A stretch of DNA of 64,000 nucleotides, taken from contig NZ_CVRR01000009.1 in NCBI RefSeq assembly GCF_001406815.1, positions 1 through 64,000 on the forward strand. The letters are read 5' to 3'. This DNA comes from Roseburia faecis (lineage in GTDB: Bacteria; Bacillota; Clostridia; Lachnospirales; Lachnospiraceae). This document shows positions 34,606 to 42,846 of this stretch, in pieces. Every line of letters begins with the position of its first letter. Within the stretch, counting starts at the first letter, position 1. The notes below the pieces were generated by a model. The model worked only from the letters and a program-made list of their open reading frames with translations. It searched no databases and was not told where the DNA came from. A program made the position numbers and the translations under genes.

Positions 34606-35970
34606 ATGATTATGAATATTATCTTTTTTGCAACCATGTATCCGATCGTCTTTATCATGCTGTTTTTGTTTTCCACACAAAACAAGTATGAGAACGGACG
34701 CCTGTTTGCCGTAAACATGAAAAAAGAATGGATAAAAGATGCCACCGTCGCAGACATCCGGCAAAAATTTAAAAAGGAAATGCGTTACTACGCCATTCTC
34801 CTTGCGATTGTTCCATTTGTAAGTCTGCTGACCTCCCATATGTCCATTCAGCTTACCATCTGGATGTTCTGGCTTCTGGCAGCGATTTTTCTGCTTTCCC
34901 TGCCGATCATGCGTGCGAATCACCGGTTGAAAACATGGAAAACGCAAAACCATCTGTACGAAGACCGGCAGCCGGAACATTATGTGGAATTAAAACAGGC
35001 TGGCTCCGTAAGAAAAGTCCGGTTTCTCCCGTTTTTCCTGCCAAATATAATCGGTATCGCAAGTGCCCTGTTGCTGCTTCCAAAGTCCAGCGGGCTTGGG
35101 ATTTCCTGTCTGATCGGTGCCTCCTGCGGGCTGGTCTTCTGGCTTGCAGCTGTATGGATAGACCGCCAGCCGGTTTCCGTCATCAGTACGGACAGTGACG
35201 TGAATATCAATTATGCACGCGCAAAGAAAAACCTCTGGAAGAACTTCTGGCTGATCTGCTGCTGGCTGAACACGGCACTGATCCTGTTTCTGGAGATCCT
35301 TACCCTGTCTGCCAGACACATGGGAATATGTTCCATCGCCGGCATGATTGTTTATACACTGCTTTTACTCCTGCTGTGCATTTTCTGCATGATAAAGCTG
35401 AAAAAAATTGACCGAAGCTATGCACAAAAACGGAATCTGACCAGCGATGAAAATGATGACAGAAACTGGATCGACGGCATCCTCTACTACAATCCATCCG
35501 ATCCCCATACGATGGTAGAACAGCGCGTCGGCATCGGGACAACGGTAAATATGGCCACATCCCTCGGAAAAGGACTTACTATTTTCAGTGCCATTATGAT
35601 GCTTTCCTTCCCTCTGTTATGCATATGGTTGATTCAGGAGGAATTTACTCCCATTGATCTGGTGATCCAAAACCACACACTATGCGCACAGCATCTGAAA
35701 ACAGATTATCAGATTCCGCTTAGTGAAATCAAAGATCCCACACTTCTTACCGCAAGTGATCTGCCGGACTGGACCAGAACATACGGCACCAGCATGGATA
35801 CATTGGAAAAAGGCACATTTACCATCTCCGGAGGGGAGGATGTCAATGTTTTCTTAAATCCAGAAAATGATGCGTTTCTCCAATTTTCCGCAAATGGGAA
35901 AACTTACTATATGGGTGGTGTAGACGATACCCAGACAAAGGGGATTCATGAAGAACTGCTGACCCATTAG
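34606..35970 (+). CDS. DUF1648/DUF5808-type membrane protein
   Basis: This is a 454-residue membrane protein. Helices lie near residues 1-20, 65-110, 145-185, 215-270 and 310-340. The DUF5808 signature DRNWIDGILYYNPSDPHTMV, EQRVGIGTTVN lies near 290-320, and the C-terminal ~100 residues are extracellular or PH-like. Proteins of this type are typically encoded behind YtrA-type GntR regulators; their role is unknown (SdpI-like immunity or signal perception has been suggested for relatives). AAGGGG at 34592-34597 serves ATG 34606; a GTG at 34597 overlapping the GntR stop is possible. Confidence 0.8.
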   Translation: MIMNIIFFATMYPIVFIMLFLFSTQNKYENGRLFAVNMKKEWIKDATVADIRQKFKKEMRYYAILLAIVPFVSLLTSHMSIQLTIWMFWLLAAIFLLSLPIMRANHRLKTWKTQNHLYEDRQPEHYVELKQAGSVRKVRFLPFFLPNIIGIASALLLLPKSSGLGISCLIGASCGLVFWLAAVWIDRQPVSVISTDSDVNINYARAKKNLWKNFWLICCWLNTALILFLEILTLSARHMGICSIAGMIVYTLLLLLLCIFCMIKLKKIDRSYAQKRNLTSDENDDRNWIDGILYYNPSDPHTMVEQRVGIGTTVNMATSLGKGLTIFSAIMMLSFPLLCIWLIQEEFTPIDLVIQNHTLCAQHLKTDYQIPLSEIKDPTLLTASDLPDWTRTYGTSMDTLEKGTFTISGGEDVNVFLNPENDAFLQFSANGKTYYMGGVDDTQTKGIHEELLTH

Positions 35971-36247
35971 GTCCGCAGTCTTTATTGGAAGGTCGCAAGA
36001 CTTTTTATATCATACGTCCCCTGTATGACTGGATTTACTGATAAAAGAAGACATCTCTGTTCCGAAAAATTTAATGAACCGGTATATTCACAAAACGTAT
36101 GTTTCAGAATCTGCAGATGAAGAACTTGAGTTTGATTAAACCTTGTAAAAATGGTGGCTGATTTATTGACCATCGCAAAAAATTGAAAAACTTACACCAT
36201 CACTTCACAAACTTTATTCAAATTTTATTTCAGGTAAACTTAAATAG
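35971..36247. other. intergenic stretch, no supported gene
   Basis: A weak hairpin (AGTCTT...AAGACT followed by TTTT, about 35977-36006) may end the GntR operon. Beyond it I see no open frame with translation signals, and the 50-bp repeat array begins at the right edge. Confidence 0.4.
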
Positions 36248-36645
36248 GATGTGGGACATATGGAGCTTTTTCTTTCGACTATGTCCCACATTTTCCTTTT
36301 GTTGGGACATATGCAGATTTTCTTTTGACTATGTCCCACATTTTCCTTTTGTTGGGACATATGCAGATTTTCTTTCTGATTATGTCCCGTTTCTGGATTT
36401 CTGTGGGAGGTTTCCTCGCCTTTTTTTGCATATGTCCTGCTTTCGGATTTCTGTGGGAGGTTTCCTCGCCTTTTTTTGCATATGTCCTGCTTTCGGATTT
36501 CTGTGGGAGGTTTCCTTGCCTTTTTTGGCATATGTCCTACTTTGGGATTTCTGTGGGAGGTTTCCTCGCCTTTTTTTGCATATGTCCTACTTTGGGATTT
36601 CTGTGGGAGGTTTCCTCGCCTTTTTTTGCATATGTCCCACCTTTT
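36248..36645. repeat. tandem array of ~50-bp repeats (array 1)
   Basis: Eight contiguous units of 50-51 bp. The three left units read TGGGACATATGCAGATTTTC, then ...TATGTCCCACATTTTCC; each contains the inverted pair GTGGGACATA/TATGTCCCAC and could fold. The five right units (starts 36395, 36445, 36495, 36545, 36595, exact period 50) read GGATTTCTGTGGGAGGTTTC, CTCGCCTTTTTTTGCATATG, TCC and differ by only a few bases. There are no spacers, so it is not a CRISPR array. The period is not a multiple of three, so open frames across it are by-products. Confidence 0.88.
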
Positions 36646-36749
36646 AATACCGCCACAAAATCTTTATCAGATGATACTTATTTGTTTATCAACATACCCT
36701 GTATATAAATTTCCAGAGCAAAATACTCTCATTTTCCTGCCTTTCAGAA

Positions 36750-37457
36750 TTATTTAAAATGATAAGTAATTAACTTTTGCACAATTGCAGTATCCAGCGG
36801 CTGCTCCATAGTCTCATATGTTGTAATCAGCCGATCTCCCGGATATATCCCATTTCTCGCATACATATGTAACTTATCCGCGGCATTCTTTGCATATTCA
36901 GGCAAGTCCATCTTCCCAAAATGTTCCCAATAAATTTCTTTTCCTGTCAGCGGATGAAGAATTGTAAAATCCGGATAAAACACTGCCTTCCCGATTTTTA
37001 ATTCACACTCATAACGGTATGCAATTTTTTCCATATACAAATTCATTGCAATCAATGCTTCTGACTTGGATCGTACATATTCATTTTTACAGCTTTTATA
37101 CTTCAATTGTTCGGGATAATTGGGATTTTTAGGATAGGAAGTATCACTCCATATAAGTTCTTCCTGCGTAACCATCTGATAGAATGGACAGAGCAATTCC
37201 TGATACGCCGGATCTTCTGAAAGAAACCTGTCCGACTTTTTATTTTCACCAACTGCATGTCGTTGATAAAGTTCTAATGCATACAGTTCTTTTTTACACT
37301 CTGTCTGTTTTTCCAATAAGAATCTTTTGTATGCCAACTGCTGTGCATATTCTCTGTGTTTCTTTGGAATATACGTCTGTGTGTGACCGTCACTGTGAAA
37401 CCATTTCACCCGGTTTCCATTGTGAACACAAATAATTTTTCCATCAGGAAGATGCAA
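36750..37457 (-). CDS. PD-(D/E)XK/Vsr-like nuclease-fold protein between two repeat arrays
   Basis: This protein has at least 235 residues. The N-terminal part is a helical segment (LPDGKIICVHNGNRVKWFHS, IPKKHREYAQQLAYKRFLLE). The C-terminal part has a nuclease-like core: Glu in YVRSKSEALIAMNL, YRYECEL, Asp in VFYPDFTILHP and YWEHFGKMD (E-x-H), an arrangement like very-short-patch or PD-(D/E)XK enzymes; activity is inference. The frame continues upstream past the TTG at 37457 to an ATA codon at 37532-37530, which has GGAGAGG five bases before it and gives a natural N-terminus (TIYHQILSEKRRLTKELQQI). The true protein is probably about 260 residues starting at AUA. The 50-bp arrays lie on both sides. 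Confidence 0.75.
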   Translation of the reverse strand: MHLPDGKIICVHNGNRVKWFHSDGHTQTYIPKKHREYAQQLAYKRFLLEKQTECKKELYALELYQRHAVGENKKSDRFLSEDPAYQELLCPFYQMVTQEELIWSDTSYPKNPNYPEQLKYKSCKNEYVRSKSEALIAMNLYMEKIAYRYECELKIGKAVFYPDFTILHPLTGKEIYWEHFGKMDLPEYAKNAADKLHMYARNGIYPGDRLITTYETMEQPLDTAIVQKLITYHFK

Positions 37458-37529
37458 TAGTTCTTCACTGATTTGTTGTAATTCTTTCGTAAGCCTTCTC
37501 TTCTCCGAAAGAATCTGATGATAAATTGT

Positions 37530-37596
37530 TATAAAAACCTCTCCTTTCTGTGCATTAATATGACGTTATTAAAACACAACTTCATTCTCATGTAAA
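37530..37596 (-). promoter_or_regulatory. promoter, SD and AUA start of the nuclease-like gene
   Basis: TTTACA (37596-37591) and TTTAAT (37573-37568) are 17 bases apart on the minus strand. The SD GGAGAGG (37544-37538) is followed after five T by ATA at 37532-37530. No ATG, GTG or TTG stands at the proper distance. The likeliest explanations are an AUA start or a recent ATG-to-ATA change. Confidence 0.6.
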
Positions 37597-37616
37597 GTAA
37601 ATTTTTATATTTTTTT

Positions 37617-37915
37617 AACAATGGGATATATCGGAAAAAAGTAAATTCATATATCCCGCACCTCCCTTCTGTTGGGACATATAAAATTTTTCTTTACATA
37701 GATATCCCGGCAATTTATCTCTTCAGGATATATAGCAACTTTCTTTGCAATTATGTCCCATTTAGAAATCACTACGGGACTTTTTGTCTTATTTTTGGTG
37801 TATACATCCCGTTTTCAGTCTCTCAAGGGACTTTTTCATCAAATTTTTTTACATATGTCCACTCCCCTGTTTCTCGCAGGATCTTTTCATAACTTTTTCC
37901 CACATATGTCCCATA
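37617..37915. repeat. diverged array of ~51-bp repeats (array 2)
   Basis: About five to six units, each with a GGGAC or GGATAT start and a TATGTCCC or TATATCCC block about 30 bases later: for example units near 37672, 37724, 37775, 37826 and 37877, spaced 51-52 bp. The units are degenerate copies of array 1. The array stands upstream of the nuclease-like gene. The leftmost pair (GGGATATAT...ATATATCCC, 37623-37657) forms a hairpin. Confidence 0.7.
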
Positions 37916-37928
37916 TTTTAATTTTTTC

Positions 37929-38075
37929 GTACAGATTTATATATTCGCATGCCGTACTTCTCTGCCGGAATCCGGTAATCCTTCAGCTGTTTGTTGGTCT
38001 CTGCCTGTAAAACTGCCTTCGCCAGTTCCAGATTTTTCGTTTTTTCTTCTGTGGAAAGTTTTAAAAAATGCATTG
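37929..38075 (-). pseudogene. DUF4317 gene fragment with internal deletion
   Basis: This stretch is nearly identical to two separated parts of the DUF4317 gene at 40408-41019: 37932-37971 matches 40457-40495, and 37965-38075 matches 40791-40901 with about one mismatch. The junction is CCGGAAT, present at both ends of the 302 bases missing here. The near-identity indicates a recent duplication followed by a short-repeat deletion. The copies are in the same orientation and flank ktrB-ktrA. The remaining gap to 38403 holds only the ktrB promoter region (TATAAT at about 38364). Confidence 0.75.
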
Positions 38076-38403
38076 CTCATACAACTTCCTACACCCTATA
38101 TAAGTTTATATAATTTTTCACAACAAGGTGATGAACTTTCTCTCTATTCTGTAAATAATCAACATGTATCCTTTTGAGTTTCTGATACCATTCTTTTTTC
38201 CACATCTTCCATACAAATTCTGATCCCCGTTATTATATATTTACAACTGCAATTCTTACAGATCCCACCATTGTTTTCGCATTTTGATACAAACGCATAA
38301 TAGTTTACAAAAATTTTACTGTAAATTCGTATATCCTCACAAATGCGTTATTATGTAGATGATGTTATAATACGTAGAATAAATACAGGAGAAATCTAAA
38401 CAT

Positions 38404-39738
38404 ATGTCAAAAGTGGTTCACAGGAAGAAAAGACTTTCCTCCTTTAAATTAATTGTACTGGGCTTTGCCGCTGTCATTTTTGTCGGCGCACTGCTGCTGA
38501 TGCTTCCGGTCTCTTCGGTTTCCGGAACACAGACTCCTTTTCATGAGGCACTATTCACCTCTGTTTCAGCGGTATGTGTCACAGGGCTTGTTGTACAGGA
38601 CACCGGCAGTTACTGGTCTTCTTTTGGTCAGGCAGTTATTTTGCTGCTGATCCAGACCGGCGGGCTGGGTGTCATCACCGTTGCTGTTTCCTTTGCCATT
38701 TTATCCGGACGGAAAATTTCGCTCATGCAGCGCAGTACAATGCAGGATGCAATTTCTGCACCGAAAATCGGCGGTATTGTCCGCCTGACCAAATTCAGCG
38801 TACAGGGTACATTGTTTATTGAATTGCTCGGCATGACTGCCATGCTTCCGGTTTTCTTCCATGATTATGGCATCAAAGGCATCTGGATGGCAGCCTTTCA
38901 CTCTGTATCTGCATTTTGCAATGCCGGTTTTGACCTTCTGGGAACTTCCAGCCAGCCGTTTGTATCTCTGGGCAGATACATCGCAAACCCACTGATCAAC
39001 CTCGTAATTATGCTTTTGATCATAATTGGTGGCATCGGCTTTCTGACGTGGGACGATATCTGCACCCATAAATGGCATATCAGACGTTATCGCGTACAGA
39101 GCAAAGTCATTCTCTGGACATCGGCTTTACTTATTATAATTCCGGCCGTATTCTTTTTTGTTGTGGATTTTACGGGTTCATCAACCGGCACCAGACTGCT
39201 GGCCTCCACGTTTCAGTCTGTAACAACAAGAACTGCCGGTTTTAATACCGCAGATCTTACAGCAATGACACCGACATCAAAATCTGTTATGATTCTGCTG
39301 ATGCTGATCGGAGGATCTCCCGGCTCTACTGCCGGCGGCATGAAAACAACAACTTTTGCAGTCCTTATTTTAAATATGGTTGCCACGTTCTGCCAGAAAG
39401 AGGACATTGAAATTTTCGGTCGGCGGCTTGACAGTCATGCCATTAAAAATGCGGCCACCATCGTCGCTTTATATATCATTTTGTTCTTTATTGGAGGGAT
39501 TGCCATCAGTTCCATCGAACACCTTCCGCTTCTGGACTGCCTGTTTGAAACGGCATCCGCTGTCGGAACCGTCGGACTTACACTTGGAATTACACCAACT
39601 CTCGGCATCCCGTCCCAGCTGATTCTGATCCTTCTGATGTTTTTCGGCAGAGTCGGTGGGCTTACCTTAATTTATGCGGCAATTTCCATAAAACAAAACG
39701 GAGTAAAACTGCCGCTCGAAAAGATAACAGTTGGTTAA
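38404..39738 (+). CDS. ktrB: KtrB/TrkH-type potassium channel subunit
   Basis: This 444-residue membrane protein forms the K+ pathway of the Ktr system. Four M1-P-M2 repeats are visible through their filter segments: AVCVTGLVVQD, AFCNAGFDLL, TTRTAGFNTAD and AVGTVGLTLG. The length matches KtrB. Uptake requires the cytoplasmic RCK ring encoded by the next gene. AGGAGAAA precedes ATG 38404. I find no c-di-AMP riboswitch in the leader. Confidence 0.95.
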   Translation: MSKVVHRKKRLSSFKLIVLGFAAVIFVGALLLMLPVSSVSGTQTPFHEALFTSVSAVCVTGLVVQDTGSYWSSFGQAVILLLIQTGGLGVITVAVSFAILSGRKISLMQRSTMQDAISAPKIGGIVRLTKFSVQGTLFIELLGMTAMLPVFFHDYGIKGIWMAAFHSVSAFCNAGFDLLGTSSQPFVSLGRYIANPLINLVIMLLIIIGGIGFLTWDDICTHKWHIRRYRVQSKVILWTSALLIIIPAVFFFVVDFTGSSTGTRLLASTFQSVTTRTAGFNTADLTAMTPTSKSVMILLMLIGGSPGSTAGGMKTTTFAVLILNMVATFCQKEDIEIFGRRLDSHAIKNAATIVALYIILFFIGGIAISSIEHLPLLDCLFETASAVGTVGLTLGITPTLGIPSQLILILLMFFGRVGGLTLIYAAISIKQNGVKLPLEKITVG

Positions 39739-39756
39739 AAAGGAGTTGAAAATACC

Positions 39757-40404
39757 ATGAAAAATATATTATTAATTGGATTAGGAAGATTTGGAAGACA
39801 TGTTGCCATACAGCTGAACAATCTTGGTCACGAAGTGATGGCAGTCGACAACAACGAAGAACGTGTCAATGAGGTTCTTCCGTTTGTCACCAATGCTCAG
39901 ATCGGTGACAGTACCAATGCCGATTTTTTAAAATCCCTTGGCATTGGTAATTTTGATGTGTGTATGGTAACGATAGGTGGAAATTTCCAGAATTCCCTTG
40001 AAACTACTTCCCTGCTCAAGGAACTCGGTGCAAAAACGGTTGTATCGCGTGCAGAACGGGATGTACAGAAAAAATTTCTTCTGCGAAACGGTGCAGACGA
40101 AGTTGTTTATCCGGAAAAACAGATTGCAGAGTGGGCTGCTATCCGGTATACTGCCGATCACATACGCGATTATATTCAGGTGGATGAGGCACATGCAATT
40201 TTTGAAGTGGAAGTTCCAGAAAACTGGATTTCCAAAACAATCGGTCAACTGGATATCCGGAAAAAATTCGGAATCAATATTGTTGCCATCCGGGAAGACA
40301 GCAAAATTAATATGGCAATTTCTCCAAATACCGTATTCCAGTCTGGTACCACATTGCTTGTTCTCGGTGAATATAAAGAACTTCAAAAATGTTTCCGTAT
40401 GTAG
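39757..40404 (+). CDS. ktrA: KtrA/TrkA-type RCK regulatory subunit
   Basis: This is a 215-residue cytoplasmic protein. RCK_N is a Rossmann domain with GLGRFGRH and the ribose-binding acid in VMAVDNNEE; it binds NAD(H) or ATP/ADP. RCK_C (about 135-215: AIFEVEVPENWISKTIGQLD) can bind c-di-AMP in relatives. It gates KtrB. It starts 18 bases after ktrB with AAGGAG upstream, so the two are co-transcribed. It nearly touches the convergent DUF4317 gene. Confidence 0.95.
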   Translation: MKNILLIGLGRFGRHVAIQLNNLGHEVMAVDNNEERVNEVLPFVTNAQIGDSTNADFLKSLGIGNFDVCMVTIGGNFQNSLETTSLLKELGAKTVVSRAERDVQKKFLLRNGADEVVYPEKQIAEWAAIRYTADHIRDYIQVDEAHAIFEVEVPENWISKTIGQLDIRKKFGINIVAIREDSKINMAISPNTVFQSGTTLLVLGEYKELQKCFRM

Positions 40405-40407
40405 TTT

Positions 40408-41019
40408 CTATTTCCATAACAGATTCCACAGGTTCTGATAAGCAGCTGTTTCATACAGATTTATATAATTACATGCCGTACTTCTCTGCCGGAATGCCGG
40501 ATATAAAAATCCTGCTTCTGGCAGCCCCGGCTCATATTCTCCCTCAAGCGGTCCCACGGCACACAGAAGATAATTGTATACTTCCTCGGAACCTTCCTGC
40601 CATTCCTTATCGGTTCCTTTCACTGGAACATCATACATTCCATGAAACAAAAAACAATAACTTTCTTTTCCCGGTGCAACACGTTCCCCGATCATTTCAT
40701 AAAGCAGATCCAAAAACGCATCGTTCTGCAGCCCGGACTCTTTGATTCCATCCAGAAGCTGCCAGATACTTCCCGGTTTTCTTGCGGTTTCCGGAATCCG
40801 GTAATCCTTCAGCTGTTTGTTGGTCTCTGCCTGTAAAACTGCCTTCGCCAGTTCCAGATTTTTCGTTTTTTCTGCTGTGGAAAGTTTTAAAAAATGCGTG
40901 TTGAATGTACCATCTATATATCCTTCTGCATCATAATATGCACCGGCGATCCGGTCAATGTGTGACCGCGCCGGAGTCATGCGCCGTGTCAGTTCGAGCA
41001 TGTCTTCCCGATTAATCAT
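40408..41019 (-). CDS. DUF4317 family protein, C-terminally truncated
   Basis: This is a 203-residue protein with the DUF4317 N-terminal half: MINREDMLELTRRMTPARSH, DRIAGAYYDAEGYIDGTFN, THFLKLS, AKAVLQAETNKQLKDYRIP. Family members as I recall them are nearly twice as long; here the homology ends at GFLYPAF, followed by an unrelated tail (RQRSTACNYINLYETAAYQN), so the gene is probably broken. The function of the family is unknown. A near-identical but internally deleted fragment lies at 37929-38075. The ATG at 41019 has AGAAGGAAAT upstream. Confidence 0.75.
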   Translation of the reverse strand: MINREDMLELTRRMTPARSHIDRIAGAYYDAEGYIDGTFNTHFLKLSTAEKTKNLELAKAVLQAETNKQLKDYRIPETARKPGSIWQLLDGIKESGLQNDAFLDLLYEMIGERVAPGKESYCFLFHGMYDVPVKGTDKEWQEGSEEVYNYLLCAVGPLEGEYEPGLPEAGFLYPAFRQRSTACNYINLYETAAYQNLWNLLWK

Positions 41020-41169
41020 GATTTCCTTCTCCGTTCTTCATTTAAGAAAATTATACTGGTATTTTCCAGATTTTCCAAGAGAATATCAGATTATAATTTA
41101 CATAATCCTGTTATTTTTGTATATTTAATCGCATAATAGTATGTAAGTGTGCTGTTTCTGCGGAAATAG

Positions 41170-41223
41170 TTGAGTCTGCAGGCATTCCTGTGATATGATA
41201 CATTTACACGGGCAAACGTGTAA
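41170..41223 (+). promoter_or_regulatory. promoter and palindrome of the second ATPase-nuclease gene
   Basis: TTGAGT (41170-41175) and TATGAT (41194-41199) are 18 bases apart. The dyad TTACACG-ggcaaa-CGTGTAA (41204-41223) covers the transcript start, between the -10 and the SD GAGGAGGG. Confidence 0.62.
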
Positions 41224-41240
41224 TTAGAGGAGGGTACTGC

Positions 41241-42812
41241 ATGGGAAATTATTTAAACCAGGATGGAAAAAAATTTTACGAAATTACACATTCTGATATC
41301 TACGTGGATAAGACAGAATTATTGACCTATACAAATTCTGTCTTACAGACTCTGCAGAAATATATATGTATCAGCCGTCCCCGCCGTTTTGGGAAATCAA
41401 TAACCGCCAGCATGATTGCTGCCTACTACAGCCGTGGCTGTGATGCAAAAGAACTCTTTTCCCCATATAAAATTGCCCGGAATCTGGATTTTGACACCTA
41501 TCGTAATAAATACAACACCCTGTTTTTAAATATGCAGGAATTTTTAAGCCGGACGAAAAACATCTATGAACTGCTTGATCGCATGAAACGGCTGGTACTG
41601 CGGGATTTAAAACGGGAATACCCGAATGTTGATTATTTTGATGATACAGATCTTATTGAATCCATGCAGGATGTATATCAGGAAACTAACTGTCCTTTTG
41701 TCGTAATCATTGATGAATGGGACTGTATTTTCCGGGAATACAAACAGGATAAAGAAGCCCAGGAAATCTATCTGGATTTTTTGAGGGATATGCTAAAAGA
41801 TAAGTCCTGTATTGCACTCGCTTATATGACAGGAATTCTTCCGATCAAAAAATACGGAACCCATTCCGCTTTAAATATGTTTGATGAATTTTCCATGATA
41901 AATCCGGGACCTCTTGCATCCTATGTCGGCTTTACCGAACTGGAAGTCGCTGCCCTTTGTACAGATTATCATATGGATCTGGATGAAATAAAAGCATGGT
42001 ATAATGGATACTCTTTTGAAAAAATACCATCCATCTATAATCCGAGGTCTGTTGTAAGCTGCATGCGTTTTGGGAAAATTGGAAATTACTGGAACCAGAC
42101 AGAAACATTTGAAGCCCTGCAGATTTATATCGATATGAATTTTGAAGGATTAAAAGATGATGTTCTCAGTATGATAGCCGGGGAATCCGTTCCTGTCAAT
42201 ACCGGAAGTTTTACCAATGATATGACAACCTTTCGCACCGAAGATGATGTGTTGACTCTTTTAATCCATCTGGGCTATCTTAGCTATGACTACGAAAACA
42301 AAACCGTAAAAATACCAAACAATGAAGTGCGTGAAGAATACGTTAACAGTGTTTCCGTATCCGACTGGGGCGAAATCTCTAAAGCCCTGAAAAATTCAGC
42401 AGACACCCTGCAGGCAATCTGGCAGGGAAGGCCAGAACAGGTAGCACTTGGGATTCAGCAGGCGCATTTTGAGACATCACATATCCAGTATAATGATGAA
42501 AATGCGTTAAGTTATACGGTTTCACTGGCACTCTATGCCGCACGCAATTTCTATACGATACACAGGGAATTTGCCGGCGGTAAGGGATTTGCGGATATGG
42601 TATTTCTTCCACGGAAGAAGTTTCCGGATAAACCAGCACTTGTTATCGAATTAAAATGGGATCATAGTGCACAGGGCGCAATCACGCAGATTAAACAAAA
42701 ACAATATTGTGAAAGCCTGAAAGAGTATCATGGAAACCTTTTACTGGTCGGAATCAATTACGATACCAAAAGCAGGATTCATACATGTAAGATAGAACCA
42801 TTTTCTTTGTAA
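41241..42812 (+). CDS. AAA-ATPase-like protein with C-terminal PD-(D/E)XK nuclease domain (second copy)
   Basis: This is a 523-residue relative of the protein at 10433-12160. The family start YEITHSDIYVDKTELL is followed by Walker A SRPRRFGKS, Walker B VVIIDEWDCIF and WYNGYSF. The C-terminal nuclease-like motif is FADMVFLPRKKFPDKPALVI followed by ELKW (Asp, then E-L-K). Similarity to the first copy is clear in the motifs but low elsewhere, so this is an old divergence rather than a recent duplication. SD GAGGAGGG precedes ATG 41241. It is controlled by its own palindrome. Function is unknown. Confidence 0.9.
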   Translation: MGNYLNQDGKKFYEITHSDIYVDKTELLTYTNSVLQTLQKYICISRPRRFGKSITASMIAAYYSRGCDAKELFSPYKIARNLDFDTYRNKYNTLFLNMQEFLSRTKNIYELLDRMKRLVLRDLKREYPNVDYFDDTDLIESMQDVYQETNCPFVVIIDEWDCIFREYKQDKEAQEIYLDFLRDMLKDKSCIALAYMTGILPIKKYGTHSALNMFDEFSMINPGPLASYVGFTELEVAALCTDYHMDLDEIKAWYNGYSFEKIPSIYNPRSVVSCMRFGKIGNYWNQTETFEALQIYIDMNFEGLKDDVLSMIAGESVPVNTGSFTNDMTTFRTEDDVLTLLIHLGYLSYDYENKTVKIPNNEVREEYVNSVSVSDWGEISKALKNSADTLQAIWQGRPEQVALGIQQAHFETSHIQYNDENALSYTVSLALYAARNFYTIHREFAGGKGFADMVFLPRKKFPDKPALVIELKWDHSAQGAITQIKQKQYCESLKEYHGNLLLVGINYDTKSRIHTCKIEPFSL

Positions 42813-42817
42813 GAAAC

Positions 42818-42836
42818 GGGAGGGCACTGCCCTCCC
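42818..42836. terminator. bidirectional terminator hairpin
   Basis: GGGAGGGCA-C-TGCCCTCCC is a near-continuous palindrome between two convergent genes. T-rich sequence follows on each side (CATTTCTT; GTTTCTT). Confidence 0.7.
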
Positions 42837-42846
42837 ATCCCATTTC

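Noticed and set aside
36183-36757. Overlapping plus-strand ORFs of 93-154 codons with repeats like WEVSSPFFAYV
   Set aside because: They run through the 50-bp array. The unit has no stops and is not a multiple of three, so all frames stay open with the same peptides appearing in turn. No ribosome-binding sites are present.
37623-37657. Short ORF MNLLFSDISHC with a strong GGGAGGTG before it inside array 2
   Set aside because: Eleven codons made of repeat sequence; the SD-like string is part of the repeat.
36248-37915. CRISPR array
   Set aside because: Units are contiguous with no unique spacers between repeats, and no cas genes are present.
38076-38403. c-di-AMP (ydaO-type) riboswitch upstream of ktrB
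   Set aside because: The leader is AT-rich and lacks the conserved blocks and stem pattern of that riboswitch; only promoter elements are seen.
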